Positions 1 to 11,944 of a DNA stretch of 56,421 nt are shown piece by piece. Position 1 is the first letter of the stretch. Every line of letters starts with the position of its first letter. The position numbers and the translations under genes are program-made. The stretch spans positions 1-56,421 of the forward strand of contig JSYX01000198.1 of assembly GCA_000787465.1 (NCBI GenBank), written 5' to 3'. This DNA comes from Thermomucor indicae-seudaticae. Taxonomy: Eukaryota > Mucoromycota > Mucoromycetes > Mucorales > Lichtheimiaceae. Below the pieces are notes generated by a model. That model was not told where the DNA came from, made no database searches, and worked only from the letters and a program-made list of their open reading frames with translations.

Positions 1-772
1 GAACTTGATTCTTGACAAACTACGACTTCAATTTTTAGTGGAAACGACATTACTTTCTGAAAATAGTGTACAAAAAGCATGCAATGGACAGCGTAACTTT
101 GCGTTATCGTACGTTACAAGGGACGTTGCATTCAATATCACAGCAGGCCGTTGCCGTTATTTCAAATTTCAACGCTGATCATCGCATGTTTAATAGAATA
201 TTTCATACGCATGACAAGCCTTTGTCATGCTCGGGTTTTTGCAGTCGATCGCTTCATCTCCCGTTCGAGAGTCCCAGACAAGCCAAACGATTCGCCACAA
301 ACGTACTTGCATTCGCCGTCTTTTGTCATCGTAGCTCTTAAGGAAGGAAAGCTCAAACGAGCGACGGCGTTTTGAGGGGAGTTGGAGAATACCACTCCAT
401 GGTGTTAGAAAGCAGTGTACTAGGTGCAGAAAGTGAGAGCCAAGCCCCGGTTTTGGGCAAGACGTGCGGACCTCCAACTTGAGATGTCACACGCGGACCG
501 AGACGTTCCGTTCAGAGGGAAGGAGGGGGGCAAATGTTCGGCAGCGCAACTTTTTTGGTTCTGCTTTACATTGATTCCAGTGGCAAAAGTTACAAATCCC
601 CAAATCCAGTTTTTCCTTGGTAATTCGGCAACAATGTGAAAATACTGAAAACATGGCTTGCTCAATCGGGAATAAAAAAAACAAAACGACAGGGTAATCA
701 ACCCGCGGCATATATTTCACATATTGATACAACTGCCCTTCTTCCTCCTCCTCCCACACACACACGTACACA
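1..772. other. 5' intergenic region, no gene recognised
   Basis: I see no supported gene in this stretch. Short open frames on both strands show no recognisable domain. The last 60 bases are pyrimidine-rich (CTTCCTCC and CACACA runs) directly before the ataxin-2 start and probably form its promoter and 5' leader. Confidence 0.5.
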
Positions 773-3700
773 ATGGCTTTTGCAAACAATAAACAAGGCA
801 GCAGCAGCAGCGGCGGCGGCGGCGGTAGTAGTAAAAAGGATTTCTCTCATCAAAAATCGGGTGGCCAAGGGTGAGTGCATCCCGATTGGACAAAGGACGA
901 TTCTGAACGACTTTCCCTCTGTAGACGCGGAAATAACAGAAAGTGGGCAGGAGCAAACAATAATAACAATAATAATCGTGGTGGTGGTAATAATAATGGT
1001 GGCACAACTCAACAACAGCAGCTGCTGCAGCAGCAGCAACAGAGACAGCAATTGGATTTCGTGCAAGACGAGGAGATGACGAGACATTGCCACGACAGGA
1101 TGCTTTTCCTGCTTGCCAATCTGACGGTGAGCGAGCACAAGCGATCTCTTACAGAATTCGTGGAAAAGGGGGGCTCACCTGCGCGGGGTGTGGATAGGGA
1201 AGTGTGGTGCAGGTCACCGTCAAGAGCGGGGCAAAGTTCGAAGGCGTCTTTCATGGCGCATCCACCGAAGGCGACATTGGCGTCGTCTTGAAGCACGCGC
1301 GCAAGATTCACGACCCGGCTGCGACGCAGAGCGAAAAGGACAAGCTGAACCCGTATCCTGTCAAAGGAACCGTCTTGATTCTTGGAAAAGACGTCGTCGA
1401 GATCAACTCGTTCGAGACCGATCTGACAGCCGGATTACAGCAGGAGAAAGACAGTAAGTCAAAAGGGCATACGACGACGAGGAGGAGGAAGAACCCATTG
1501 TTTATTATTTTATATATAGCATTCAAGACGGATACGGATATTAGCGGCAGAACAGAGATCAGAGAACGCGAGCTGCATAAATGGCATCCGGAAGATGCGG
1601 CGGAAGATTTTGGCGCACTCGAGTCAGACACCTCCACCAACGGTGGTGGTACTTGGGACCAATTCGCGGCCAACGAAAAGTTGTTTGGTATAAAGACCGA
1701 CTTTGACGAGGAGTTGTACACGACGCGACTCGACAGGTCGGCTCCGGACTTTAAGGATAGAGAAAAGTGGGCGATCGAGAAAGCGAATGAAATTCAACGG
1801 GTAAAAAACAAGAGAGAGACGCGGCGCGCGTGCTTTGGCGGTTCTTTTTTGTTTGTACTAACTCTCCATTCCTAACAGTCTGCGGCAAACAATGTGCATG
1901 TTTTGGAGGAGCGCGGTATGTACGTCGATGACAGTGGCATGGACGAAGAGGACCGGTACGGCGCTGTTGTCCGTGACACGAATAAATACATGCCGCCAGC
2001 GCTTCGGAAACAGTTTCAACAAGAACAACAACAACAGACCTCAGGAAAGGCAGCAGCAGCAGACCACAAGGCAGAAAAGCCGCCAGTGATGAGTACGAGT
2101 CCTTTGCAAAACTTGACGACATCGAACCTTCCGAAAGCCATGGTGATCTCGCCGTCCCCAGTGACCCATTTACCCAATGCCGCTGGTGAAAAGGTATCGT
2201 TTTATTCCGTGGTTACTGGCTTGAACAAAGTGTTGACTAAACTGGAACACAGAAACCGGTCGACGGACAGACGACGAAGCGGATCGAGGCCGAGATTGCA
2301 AAGACGTTCCGTCAATTCGCCATGCAAGAAAAGGATAAGCTGCATGCTAAAAAGCAGGCGTTGCAGAAGAAGGAGAAGGAAGATCGATTGGCGGAATTGA
2401 TGAAGTTCCACCAGACTTTCAAACTGAATGTGCCTGTTCCTGCGGATTTGGTGCCTCTGCTTTCAAAGGGCAAGAAGAAGGACCAAGGGAGCCCTGCTGG
2501 TAGCAGCACCACCAGCAGCAGCAGCAGCAGTGGCGGCAATGAAGGTGGTGGTACTAATAAAGCAGCAGCAGCAGCAGCAGCAGGCAGCCAGACGACGACA
2601 ACGACAAGCCCAGAAAAGGATGTAAAGAAGACGACGACAGAGAAGCAAGAATCAGCAGCCGAGAAATCTACGACGACCAACGGAAGTAGTAGCAGCAGCG
2701 CCGAATCAAAGCCTACTACTGCTACAACTACAAAGTCAGCTTTCAAGTTTAACGTCAAAGCTACAGAGTTTAAGCCAAACCCGGCTGCACCAGTATTCAT
2801 TCCGGTAAGGGTTGGAATTATATAAGACTGAGTACAGTTGTTTGATTTAGCGCGTATACAGAGTGCCAAGACCGCAACAGCAGCGGCAGCAGCAGCAGCA
2901 TCCGGTGAAGGTCGGCAAGCCAAAAAGACCGGACCGGCCGAGCATCTGACAATAGCCGAAGCATTCAGTTCACCTTTCTCCAAGGGCAAAACCGTGAGCC
3001 CGAGTCAAGTTGGTGAGACTCTCCAAAGTGATCGAGATGGTTTGCTTTCCTTGGGATGATTAACAAAGCTGGAATAGGTCCAACATGGCCTTTTGGAACC
3101 AAGCAATACAGACAGATATTCAACCAGCAATTGCAGTACGAAGAGGAAATGTACACGGGATATGCCGCACCCGGATATCCGTATGGTTATCCATCCTACC
3201 GCTACCCTCCTGTAAGTGTTGCTTATTTTTGGATTGAGACGGGTGGTGGTGGTGGGGAACTCACGCATTTGTTCGACTTAGCAATTCGTACCACCTGTGC
3301 CTGTCCAACAACCGTACATGAGTCCACAAGTAAGGGGGTTTAAAAGGAGAATAATGGGAATGATGATGTTTTAATAACGCGGACAATAAGTTCGTGCATA
3401 ATGTGCCATTGACAGCAGCGCCGATGCCCCATGCAGCAGCCGCACCGCCGCCGCCGCCTGCTGCGGTTGCTGGTTATAGCCCTCAAATGCCCAACGTGTC
3501 GCCCCGTAAGTGAACTTGTCACTGGTGTGTGTGTGTTGTTTGGCCTATTTAACTAAGTAAGAGTTTTGAAAGACGGGTCACCTTTCCCGCAAGCCTTCTC
3601 TTCTCCTCAACGTTCACCCATCGTCCCGCATGTCGTACCACCTGTCTACCCGTATCAAGGAAATGGCCCTCATGGTAAGTTTTGTGAAGGCACACACACA

Positions 3701-3915
3701 GAAGGTGTAGCCCAAGTTGTGTAATAATGAGCTGTTGCGCAGGAGGACCGATGATGATGAGATATACTCCCGATGGTATGCCGCCGAACGTTACTGGTAG
3801 TCCAGGGCCAGTGATGATAAGACCTGTCATGGTTGAAGGTGGTCCGATGCATTTCCCTCCGCAACAACAACAACAACAACATGAACAGTCAACATCATCA
3901 TCATCACCCAGTTAA
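773..3915 (+). CDS. PBP1: Ataxin-2 / Pbp1 homologue (LsmAD, PAM2)
   Basis: Twelve exons can be joined in phase (773-870, 925-1126, 1213-1453, 1520-1800, 1879-2193, 2253-2804, 2862-3012, 3078-3211, 3282-3329, 3391-3505, 3573-3674, 3743-3915), giving about 803 residues. An N-terminal Gly/Asn/Gln-rich segment precedes the Sm-like ataxin-2 fold (VTVKSGAKFEGVFHGAS, then STEGDIGVVL). Next comes the LsmAD domain (WDQFAANEKLFGIKTDFDEE), then low-complexity Ser/Thr/Ala tracts. A PAM2 motif is encoded near 2740-2800 (FNVKATEFKPNPAAPVF), and the C-terminus is Pro/Gly/Tyr/Gln-rich. Family role: ataxin-2/Pbp1 binds the MLLE domain of poly(A)-binding protein and acts in stress granules, poly(A) tail control and TORC1 signalling. 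The acceptor of exon 10 reads AAG rather than CAG/TAG, yet the frame and Pro-rich sequence support it. Identification is firm; the small 3' exons are less certain. Confidence 0.9.
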
Positions 3916-4113
3916 TAGTAGTAGTAGTAGTAGTAGTCAATGGGGTGTGTGGGGGGGTCAGTCATAATAATACCCTCACCAGTTTGATGATGTATTTTGG
4001 CGAACAAGCATGAGGATGTACAGTAAAAAAAAAAGAAAACCTTTTGACCTCTGGCTGTTGTGCATTGAAATAACTTTAGGGATCTATGTCTACTACAATG
4101 TAAGAGTCCCCCA

Positions 4114-5343
4114 TTATGAAGAACGTCTCGATTTGTGCCATCGATGGAAACCTAATGCACTGGTCATGGTGACAATCAGCAGCGTACCAGAGATGCTATA
4201 CCAGTCTGGGTATTCATGAAGAATGGATATACCAAAGATAAACGCAAACACGACTTCGTTCATGCGCATCAAGGAACCTGGGCGCACAAAGAAAATGATT
4301 AGATGCTTTTTTTGTTGGAAAGAATTATATTGTTGTATCTTTTACCTGGGCCAGCAGGTGCAAGTTGCAATCTAGAGGAAAAGAAAACAACGGTGAGTAC
4401 ATGTTATCTTGGACAATCTTGGACTGTCAGACATTACCCTTTGTTCAAGAAGCATTGGCCAATAAATGCCGTGACGCCTGTCATGAGCAGCATCGTGGCA
4501 TTGTACCATCCCGTGGGCATCACAAACGTCTGAAAGGCCAGCATGGCCGGCGCGCTCACGAACGACGCAATACATCCGAAATAGACCGTGTGCACGAGGA
4601 AATGCGCGCCCTTGCCGATCTTGCGCACCGTGACGTACGCCACCGCCGACATGACCGCGCCCAGCAACGCACACGCCGTCGCCAACGCACGCTGAAGCGA
4701 CGACAAGCCGTCGTCCGTTTCTTGCCCTCCACCACCACCGCCGCCAAAGAGGAACGTCGGCTTCGACACCAACGCAGCACCCAGCATGCACAGTCCGGCG
4801 CACACTCCGTCAAAGCACGAAAACGGTTCGTTCAGCACCACAGCTGCAAGCACAGCCGTAAACGTTGGGCCCAGAAAAAACACCACTGTATTATACATCC
4901 CTCTTTTTTTAAAAAATCATCGTCCTCTTTTTCTTCCAATATCGATAGGACTTACCTACGGCATCGGCCAAGGGGAGCTGGGTGATGCTGTAGAAATAGA
5001 GCGCGAGCCCAGTCGTCCCAGCCAGACTTCGAACCACGAGCCACTTGCGTACGCCCGCCGCCTGGCTGCCCAGCGGATGGATCCCTAGCCACGCACAGCC
5101 CACGAGCCCAAACACGGCCTGGAGCACTGACCGCGCCAGCACGATCTCGAACGACGGGAATCCTGTGCTTAATTTAACAAACAACGACATGGACGAGAAC
5201 CCGAATGCCGCCAGCGTCATTAACACTAGTCCAAGCGCTTCGGTGCTTCGTTGACGACGCCGCGACGACGACGACAACAACAACGGTGTGGCCTCGCTCG
5301 AAATCGACACTCGATGTTTCGTTGCTGCTGCCGTGCTGCTCAT
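4114..5343 (-). CDS. EamA/DMT-family transporter (SLC35G-like)
   Basis: Four exons (5343-4956, 4885-4438, 4371-4346, 4277-4114) join in phase to about 341 residues. The protein starts with a Ser-rich cytosolic tail, followed by about ten hydrophobic segments. These include the typical DMT opening (LMTLAAFGFSSMSLFVKL), the first EamA repeat ending near FYSITQLPLADAV, and the second repeat with FLGPTFTAVLAAVVLNEPF and, at the end, the mirrored NEVVFAFIFGISILHEYPDW. That pattern fits the drug/metabolite transporter superfamily and most resembles SLC35G-type proteins. The substrate cannot be told from sequence. In-frame ATGs also exist at 5523 and 5562; I prefer 5343 because the extra residues look non-conserved. 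A 26-base micro-exon (4371-4346) is needed to keep the frame. Confidence 0.85.
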
Positions 5344-5783
5344 GTTTCGACAACCTGCACCTGCTGCAGATTTTTTTCTTCCTTTTAAAGCCTGCGCGGC
5401 AAAACAAACTCCCGTTAGCCAGGCGGTGGGGTCGCTGACGCTAACGACTTTTGTTCCTGATGATGCGCAGAACACGGGATAGACGATCGGATTTGAGTCG
5501 GCATAACGCGATCGTTCGTTCATGAGCAGATCGAGTTCTGCAACTCTGTATACCGCAATCATCTGTCTTTACGGCTCAGGGACAGCCTTTGCGCTTCCAT
5601 AGAGACCTAGACTCCGTTGTGACATCCAGATGCTCTCTACGTCCGTAGCGAGGGGAAAAAAGGCAAGACATTTATTGTGCGTTTTTTTTTTTTCGGTAGA
5701 CCAGTGCAAGAAGAAAGGATTAAATAACGAGTAGATAAATCACAATTTGCCCATATGAAAAAAATGCCCCAATTTCGCATTGA

Positions 5784-6472
5784 TCACCATTTCATCTCTG
5801 GATTCTTTTTGAACGCTTCGTAAGCTTCTCGGTTGAAAAACGAAATTTCAGCCTCGTTCTCTGTAAAAAATCCGGGCAGCAGCGGCGGCGCGTAATGAGT
5901 AGCATGAGACCCGCGAAGCTATTTTTTTGTTCGAAACCCTTACCCAAGCCTAGCCAAGCCAAGGTCGCCGAGTCATCCGAGTAAATAAGCTCGTCGTCGT
6001 TCTCCATGTTGATAATCAAGTTTTGTGTCTAAAATAATAATATCGCCCGTTCGAGCTCAAGGAAGAGCAACAAAGTTCGCTTATGGAGTTACCTTATGAC
6101 CGTGGGCCACAGTATACAGTTTCATGGTATCTGACGGCAAACCCCGAGTCAGTCCTCTGTACGGTCTAGTTAGAAAAGATAAAAAACCTTACCAAACTGA
6201 ACGTTCTGATAAGGCTTCCAGCCTGGTGTCGTCTTGATTTCTGTGAATGAAACGCGTCTTTAATTGAACAACATTTTCAATGAACATGGCTCTCGGGGAT
6301 CGTATTTACTTTCTAGAACAAGCGCTTTCAGCTCCCCAATCGTCGTTCGCTCCAGATCCACATGCTGCAGCACAAGGTTCTTGCAGGTGCGGTATTCAAA
6401 CGACTTGATGCATCGCACGGTCAATGTGGCATCCGTCGATGGCCGCGCATGGCTCGTTAACGTGTTGTCCAT
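5784..6472 (-). CDS. C2orf76 / UPF0538 family protein
   Basis: Five exons (6472-6310, 6240-6193, 6130-6093, 6028-5944, 5860-5784) join in phase to about 136 residues, close to the usual length of this family. The N-terminus TLTVRCIKSFEYRTCKNLVL matches the family signature of a ubiquitin-like start (VRLIRSFEHRN in animals). A middle segment reads MKLYTVAHGHKTQNLIINME and the end reads ENEAEISFFNREAYEAFKKN, all conserved landmarks. The function of the family is unknown; the fold is predicted to be small and soluble. The gene is convergent with nothing and lies upstream of a repeat-rich gap. Identification is by remembered family resemblance and is strong because all three conserved blocks appear in order. 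Confidence 0.85.
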
Positions 6473-7040
6473 TGAATTAAAAAAAAGATCGCGAAAAAAA
6501 AGAGATCGCGAAAATTCCACGCACTCCGATAGATACCATCCCAAGAGGTGTCTCTCCCTTGAACCCTGAAACTAAAAAATGCTGGCGCCAGTCGCTCTAT
6601 GGTGGAGCCAGTGTGCTTACCGGTGTGAGATTTGATTTCAGCGTCGCGCAAAGATAGCTGAAAGTCTCGCACAAGAAGGTGGGGGAAATAAAGCTTATAC
6701 GTCTGATCCTTTCGTTTGGGAGGCCGTTTGTCGCCGTGACTATACGATAGTTGTTTGCACACTATTGCCATCACGGCAAATCCATCGCCGTAATTAAATG
6801 GTAGTTGTTCGCCAGCACTTTCTGCTGTGAAAATGCTGCCGCGCATAATCTTTATTCCAGGAGCGCAAAGTCAGTTGGACAGGCAAGGCAAAGCAAGAAG
6901 TTGCCTTTCCCTCTATCCCCTATAGAGGCTTTACTCCTGGACCGAGCCAGAGCGGGTACGCTAGACGAGCGAGGCTTATCCTTCAACGCGAAGCAGAAGA
7001 GTCTGCCAGAAATAGTACAAACCCAATTTGAATCCCCCCC

Positions 7041-7860
7041 AAAGTGGGCACCTCTCTCTCTCTCTCTTTTTAATCATCGTCTTTTTCCGTATATGTATCT
7101 CTAGCGCTTGTCAGGTCTGTAGTACATCAAATGAACCATTGCATGGTGTTCGAGGAAAGAACGTATCAAAGCTGAAAGGGGGAAAGCGCTCAAAAGGCAA
7201 ACAGAACTGGCTCAGAATAGGGCGCCACATATTACCCACCTGTAAGCTGGACTGTACGTATCTCTGAACTGTAACGTCCTGTTCCCCGGAGCGAAGGCTA
7301 TCTGATTTTCCTGTTCGACTTAATTCTCCAACACGAATACAAAAAACAAGGCGATATATAGCCGACAACAGTAATGAAGATCCAGTTTTGCCAACAACAC
7401 AGGAAACAGACAAGTTACATCAAACTTATGGCTGACAACATCAGGCCGTATAAAAAGGACAGGAAACTCGTTTTTGTTCTTTTGCCTCCTTTCTCTCTCT
7501 CTCGCTTTCGGCTCTTTTCTTAAAGGCACTTTGCCTTTCATCGCTGCATGTGACCGTCATGTCGCCATGTCTGAGGCGGCAAAGCTGTCTGGACATCATC
7601 GCGCCGTCAAGATTGGAAGCCTTTTGAGTCCGCTGCAATCGTGTTGGGCGAGCCTCCTTTGATACGGCTGGGTGATTCGTCATGCGAGGCGGACGCCACG
7701 TCATCGTCTTTTGGCGTTATTACGTGGAGACACTGGCCCCGTGGTGTACGCGGACACCGGTAACTGCATTATTCTTCACTATAGAGGACGCACGATATTG
7801 AGTCTCATCGCAGTGTTGTCATATTTTTGCTGGCGCCTACGGACACCTGCGTCCTGACTC
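7041..7860 (-). repeat. Dispersed degenerate repeat, copy C
   Basis: Read on the minus strand, this stretch aligns by eye with copy B (about 21590-22200, +) and, over its 3' part, with copy A (about 35945-36495, +). Shared landmarks are GAATAATGCAGTNACCGGTG, GCCGC-ATGGC-ACATG, CGAGTTTCCTGTCC followed by TTTTATACGG, and ACTTGTCTGTTTCCTG. Copies A and C also share the 3' end GATGATTAAA followed by a GA-dinucleotide tract. Identity looks roughly 65-75 percent. It contains broken reading frames, so it may be a decayed retroelement or gene. Confidence 0.55.
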
Positions 7861-8876
7861 CCATGAAGGAGTCCAATGACATAATAGCAGCTCTCGGCCC
7901 GAATAAGGGTCTCGTCCACAATTAAAAACGATGATCGACGAGCTTGTTCTATACAAGATCGAGCAGTCAGTTGTCGTTGTCATACTGGTCAGGGGCAGGT
8001 ACTTGCGTACTATGCTGTCTAAATATGTTTATAAACATATAGACTCAGGTATAGAGGTGAAAGTGTTCAACATTTCACTTCCCGAAGACGGACGGACAAT
8101 ATATCATGCTTGAACTGGGCGGGTTCAATCTGTTTCGAGGTCCCACAGACCTCGTTCTATTGTCTTTTGCAGTCGAACGAATGGTCCAGGTGAAGGTAAT
8201 GCAATATGAATGGTTAAGTTGAACACTCAGCTATATTTGTTTGGCATTAGACCGTCGTTGAGAACATGATGGATCGCGTGTATTCATCATTGAAAGACAA
8301 ACGTCTTGGTCGACCCTGTGCCGCAAGAGTTTATGGGTCCCTCCTTTTTTCTCCCGGACCTTACCAAGTCAACCCGGGACTCGACTCGATAGGCTCGAAG
8401 AAAAAAAAAACCAAGACGCTATAGAGGAGATGAAGTATACTCGCGTCTGGCATGCTCTTTGTTCGACCAGGCCAAAGATCTAGCGGTTCAAGATCGCGAA
8501 CAAGCCATTGAAGCGGCAACGAGAACTACAACGGACAGGGAAGCAATTAGTTCCAATTGGCCAGCCCTACGGGGCGCAGATTCACCAGGAACATGCTGCT
8601 ACTCTAGTCACTCGCCCAGCGAACAGGTGACAAATACTTTAGTAGGTTCCGGCCATTCTGCCGTAGGATAGTGTAAACAGTTAAAAATGTTAAAATAAAA
8701 TAGAATTTGTTCTTCCACAAGTTTCATTGAGCCAAAAGGTCATTTGTTTTGTAACGAATCTCTTAAAAGTCGGTTGAACAGCGTGCAACGGACCGTTTGG
8801 TTAAGAAGGCCCGATTTGCGCTTGAAACGATGCCTTCGTTCAGCAACAGGTCCAGATCCTTTGTCTGGATCTTGCT

Positions 8877-9164
8877 TTATTGAAAATGCGTCTTGTCCCC
8901 CTTTGCCGTACCAGTCAGTTTGTTCAAGAATGGTATATGCTGCTGCCGGGACCGCCTTGTGGCCGCATTACGTCTTTGTGCAATATCAGCCAGGATTGGT
9001 TCATTGAGAGCTTGTTTCATGAGGTAGCCCGTCTGCATATTTAGAGCACCAACTGGCTCAAAGAGATCGGTAAACAAGCAAAATGGTCCCGGATCTTTGT
9101 CACATATGCTTTGCGAAGCAATAAATGATGTTAGTCGTTCGTACAAAGTGGACCAGCATAGCAA
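8877..9164 (-). other. Unrecognised open frame, possibly decayed coding
   Basis: A 95-codon minus-strand frame with coding-like composition (for example CDKDPGPFCLFTDLFEPVG and ALNEPILADIAQRR) and no recognisable domain. The frame stops just downstream although similar coding-like sequence continues in another frame, so a relic or an internal exon of an unrecognised gene is as likely as a real small gene. I assign no function. Confidence 0.2.
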
Positions 9165-9403
9165 AGGAACCTTTTACTGCGTCAATCTGAGGGTAATCGG
9201 CGGCAGAGATCACACTTTAAGCGAAACGAGCCCCGTTACTGCGAACAGAAAGCGCCCCCCTTTTAAGAGGCATCGACCGACATGGGATCCTATTTGATCG
9301 AGCGGCGCCTATTGTATATATACCGGCAAAGTGTCCTAAGGTCAATGAAATAATTTTCGTGTTGTATGCACCTTTTTGGCCCGCGCGGCTCTTTTTTTCC
9401 AAG

Positions 9404-10461
9404 ATGAGCGATCCTTTGTTCTCACAGTTTGAGAACAACAACAACGACGACGACACGGATGACCAGCGATCCGAGAGTGATGCCGAATCATCATCATCAG
9501 TAGTCATCAGGGACACTGAAAAGGTTTCTTTTTGCATACAACCTTTTTCTTATTCATCAGTAGAGAGATGATGGGGGCTTATGCAATGAACAACAGGTTC
9601 CAGACCACCATCGGACGCCACGAGGGGGTCCACAGACCGGGCCCAAGGGCGTCATTGCCGACCACGCGTACTACCAGCAAATGCAGCGAGCCGCCCGACA
9701 GCAAGCGATCGCAGACCACAATGCCAAGATGCTTGCCAAAGCGCCCATGACCACCACCTACCGCCAAGATCTCGAACGAGAGCAACAACAGCAGCAACAA
9801 GAAGAGGAAGACGAACTGTTGCTGAAAGACGATGACGAAGAAGACGAAGAAATCATGCGACGGTTCCGACAGCAACGCATGGAGGAATACAAACGCCTCC
9901 ACAGACAACGTCGTCCCCTCTTTGGCAAAATCCAAAACGTGTCTGCAGACGACTATGTCGCCGCCATCGACAACGAGTCCGCCAGTATACCTGTCATTGT
10001 ACACTTGTACGATAAGGTAAGACTTCAAGTGGCGCGGTAACAAGACCCCCTATTTCATTCATTCACCACTTTTCATGATCAGACGATACCCCAATGCATC
10101 AAGTTGCATGACCATCTGATCGATCTGGCCGAGAAATACGCACTGGCCAAGTTTATCAGAGTGTCCGCGGCCGAGCTCGACTTTGACCTCGTCGGATCAC
10201 CGGCGATTCTCGCTTACAGAAACGGCATCCTCGTAGCCAATCTGGTGCGCCTGGTGGACTGCGTCGGCCCCGTCTTAAGCCCAGACTCGATTGAACAGCT
10301 CTTATTAAGGTAATAACGTTTCGTTAAAAACGTCATGTCCCCCCTGACCTCACACCCCGCTTTTTTATAGGACCGGGGCATTGTCAGTTGATGACCGGTA
10401 TTGTTACCATGCGAGCGACCAAGAGAGCAACAGCAGTGATGATGATGATGGTGACACCTGA
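9404..10461 (+). CDS. Phosducin-like protein (PhLP family)
   Basis: Four exons (9404-9523, 9597-10016, 10083-10309, 10371-10461) give about 285 residues. An acidic N-terminus is followed by the family signature TGPKGVIADHAYYQ, a long Glu/Gln/Arg-rich helix, and a thioredoxin-like domain (SIPVIVHLYDKTIPQCIKLH, then ALAKFIRVSAAELDFD and GSPAILAYRNGILVANLV). The redox CxxC pair of true thioredoxins is absent, as expected. The tail is acidic (SSDDDDGDT). Family role: phosducin-like proteins are cytosolic co-chaperones of the CCT complex that help assemble G-protein beta-gamma dimers. The signature favours the PhLP1 branch over the PLP2/VIAF branch. Pyrroline-5-carboxylate reductase starts only about 250 bp downstream on the same strand. 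Confidence 0.9.
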
Positions 10462-10709
10462 AAATGTGGAGTTGTCCTTTTTTGGCATTCGCCATGTCGT
10501 CATTGAGGCCCTGAGCCATGCCCGAAATGGCGATGATAATCGGGGTTTGCGCTTATCTTGTTTTGTGCGCCTGTGACCGTTGATTTGGATCAGCTTTATT
10601 TTTTTCTGCATTGCGCCCCCTTCCCCTCTATATATAAATGCGGTCAACCATTCAACAACGTTTACAGTGTATTTCATCCCATTTTAATACTACTACTAGT
10701 ACAACAACA

Positions 10710-11619
10710 ATGGTATCTGCGTCCGTTCAACGTCCAGTGATCTCGTTTATTGGGGGCGGCAACATGGCCGAAGCGATTCTTGGCGGGCTCCAGGCGAGCG
10801 GGCACCCGGGCAGCCGCCTGCGGTACTCGGAGCCGTTGGAGGAGCGTCGTGCGTACATGCAGAACAAGTACCCGGAGATCGTGAGCGCCGCGAGCAACGA
10901 GGCGGCGGTGGAGGGCGCGGATGTGGTGGTTCTGGCGGTCAAGCCTCAGGTCCTGCGCAGCGTGGTCCAAAGCCTGGCGCCGTCGCTCCAATCATCGATG
11001 CTCTTGATCTCGATCGCGGCCGGGATCGCGACCAGCGATATCCTGCGATGGCTCAACAATGCCGGTGCGGCCGTGGTCCGGTGCATGCCCAACACGCCTG
11101 CGCTGGTCGGCGAAGGCGCGGTCGGCCTGTACGCGACGCCGTCTGTCGATCCGAACCAGCGTCTGACGACCGAGAACATTATGCGCGCCGTGGCCAAGCA
11201 AGTGTCCTGGGTGGCCCGGGAGTCCCTTATCGAGTCTGTCACGGGCATCAGCGGCAGTGGGCCGGCCTACTTTTTCCTGATCATGGAAGCCATGCGTAAT
11301 TGTTTGCTTTATTGGATTGGGGAAAAAAACGAGCTAAAAGACTGTCGAAACAGAAAACGCTGGTGTGGCGGCTGGTTTGAGCCCTGAAGACGCCAAGGCG
11401 CTGACCCTCCAGACATGCCTAGGCGCGGCTCGCATGGCCCAGGCTTCCGAGGACGATCTCGCGACCCTCAGACGCAAAGTCACCTCGCCCAAGGGCACCA
11501 CCGAGGCCGCCGTCAGGTCCCTCGAAGCAAACAATATCCGCCAGATCATCCAGGACGCCGTCTTTGCTTGTGCACGGCGTGGTCGGGAACTCGCCCAGGA
11601 ATTCGGCAGGGACCAATAA
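10710..11619 (+). CDS. PRO3: Pyrroline-5-carboxylate reductase
   Basis: Two exons (10710-11295, 11354-11619) give about 283 residues, the normal length. The enzyme reduces 1-pyrroline-5-carboxylate to proline with NAD(P)H, the last step of proline synthesis. Visible motifs are the Rossmann dinucleotide loop (FIGGGNMAEAILGG) at the N-terminus, VVLAVKPQVL, SIAAGIATSDIL, the conserved RCMPNTPALVGEGA, and the C-terminal ITGISGSGPAYFF-type segment (VTGISGSGPAYFFLIMEAM). The dimerisation region continues as AAGLSPEDAKALTLQT and VTSPKGTTEAAV. The intron interrupts right after EAM; joining as ATG C|AA AAC preserves the frame. The ATG at 10710 is preceded by an ACAACAACA leader that is A-rich as in other fungal starts. 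Confidence 0.96.
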
Positions 11620-11944
11620 TCACCATCCTATTATGGACCGTTATCTCTCTTTTCGGCATTAAAAGACATTATCTCGGATCAAATCTTTTTTCTGTGGGAA
11701 AAAAAATAAAGTATACTAAGTCTATACCCGTTAAGGGATTCGGTGGTTCTTAAAAGTTATTATTATTACAATGAACTGGGCATCAAGTCATGTTTAATGG
11801 ATAGATCCAAGAGAAGAGAGGAGGGAACAACAACTTTATATACGTTAAAAAAAGGGAAACACAACTTTGTACACACAAAAAAAACAAACATATGAGAGAG
11901 AGAGAGAGAACAAACTGTTGATGACTACTGCAAACTACTACGAA

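Larger units (their letters stand above)
6473..9403. other. Gene-poor region with decayed repeat
   Basis: Nearly 3 kb carry no gene I can name. The central part (about 7041-7860) is the minus-strand copy C of a dispersed repeat listed separately. Open frames at 6457-6846 (-) and 8877-9164 (-) show no recognisable domain. The rest is AT-rich with short purine and pyrimidine tracts. A TATA-like TTGTATATATAC at about 9312-9323 sits about 90 bases before the phosducin-like start. Confidence 0.5.

Noticed and set aside
2312..2989. 225-codon minus-strand frame over the ataxin-2 Ser/Thr/Ala tracts
   Set aside because: Made of Leu/Val/Ala homopolymers complementary to the sense repeats; no start context or splice partners.
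6457..6846. Minus-strand frame upstream of the UPF0538 gene, considered as an extra N-terminal exon
   Set aside because: The known family begins near the ATG at 6472; the extra sequence shows no conservation and overlaps the start region in another frame.
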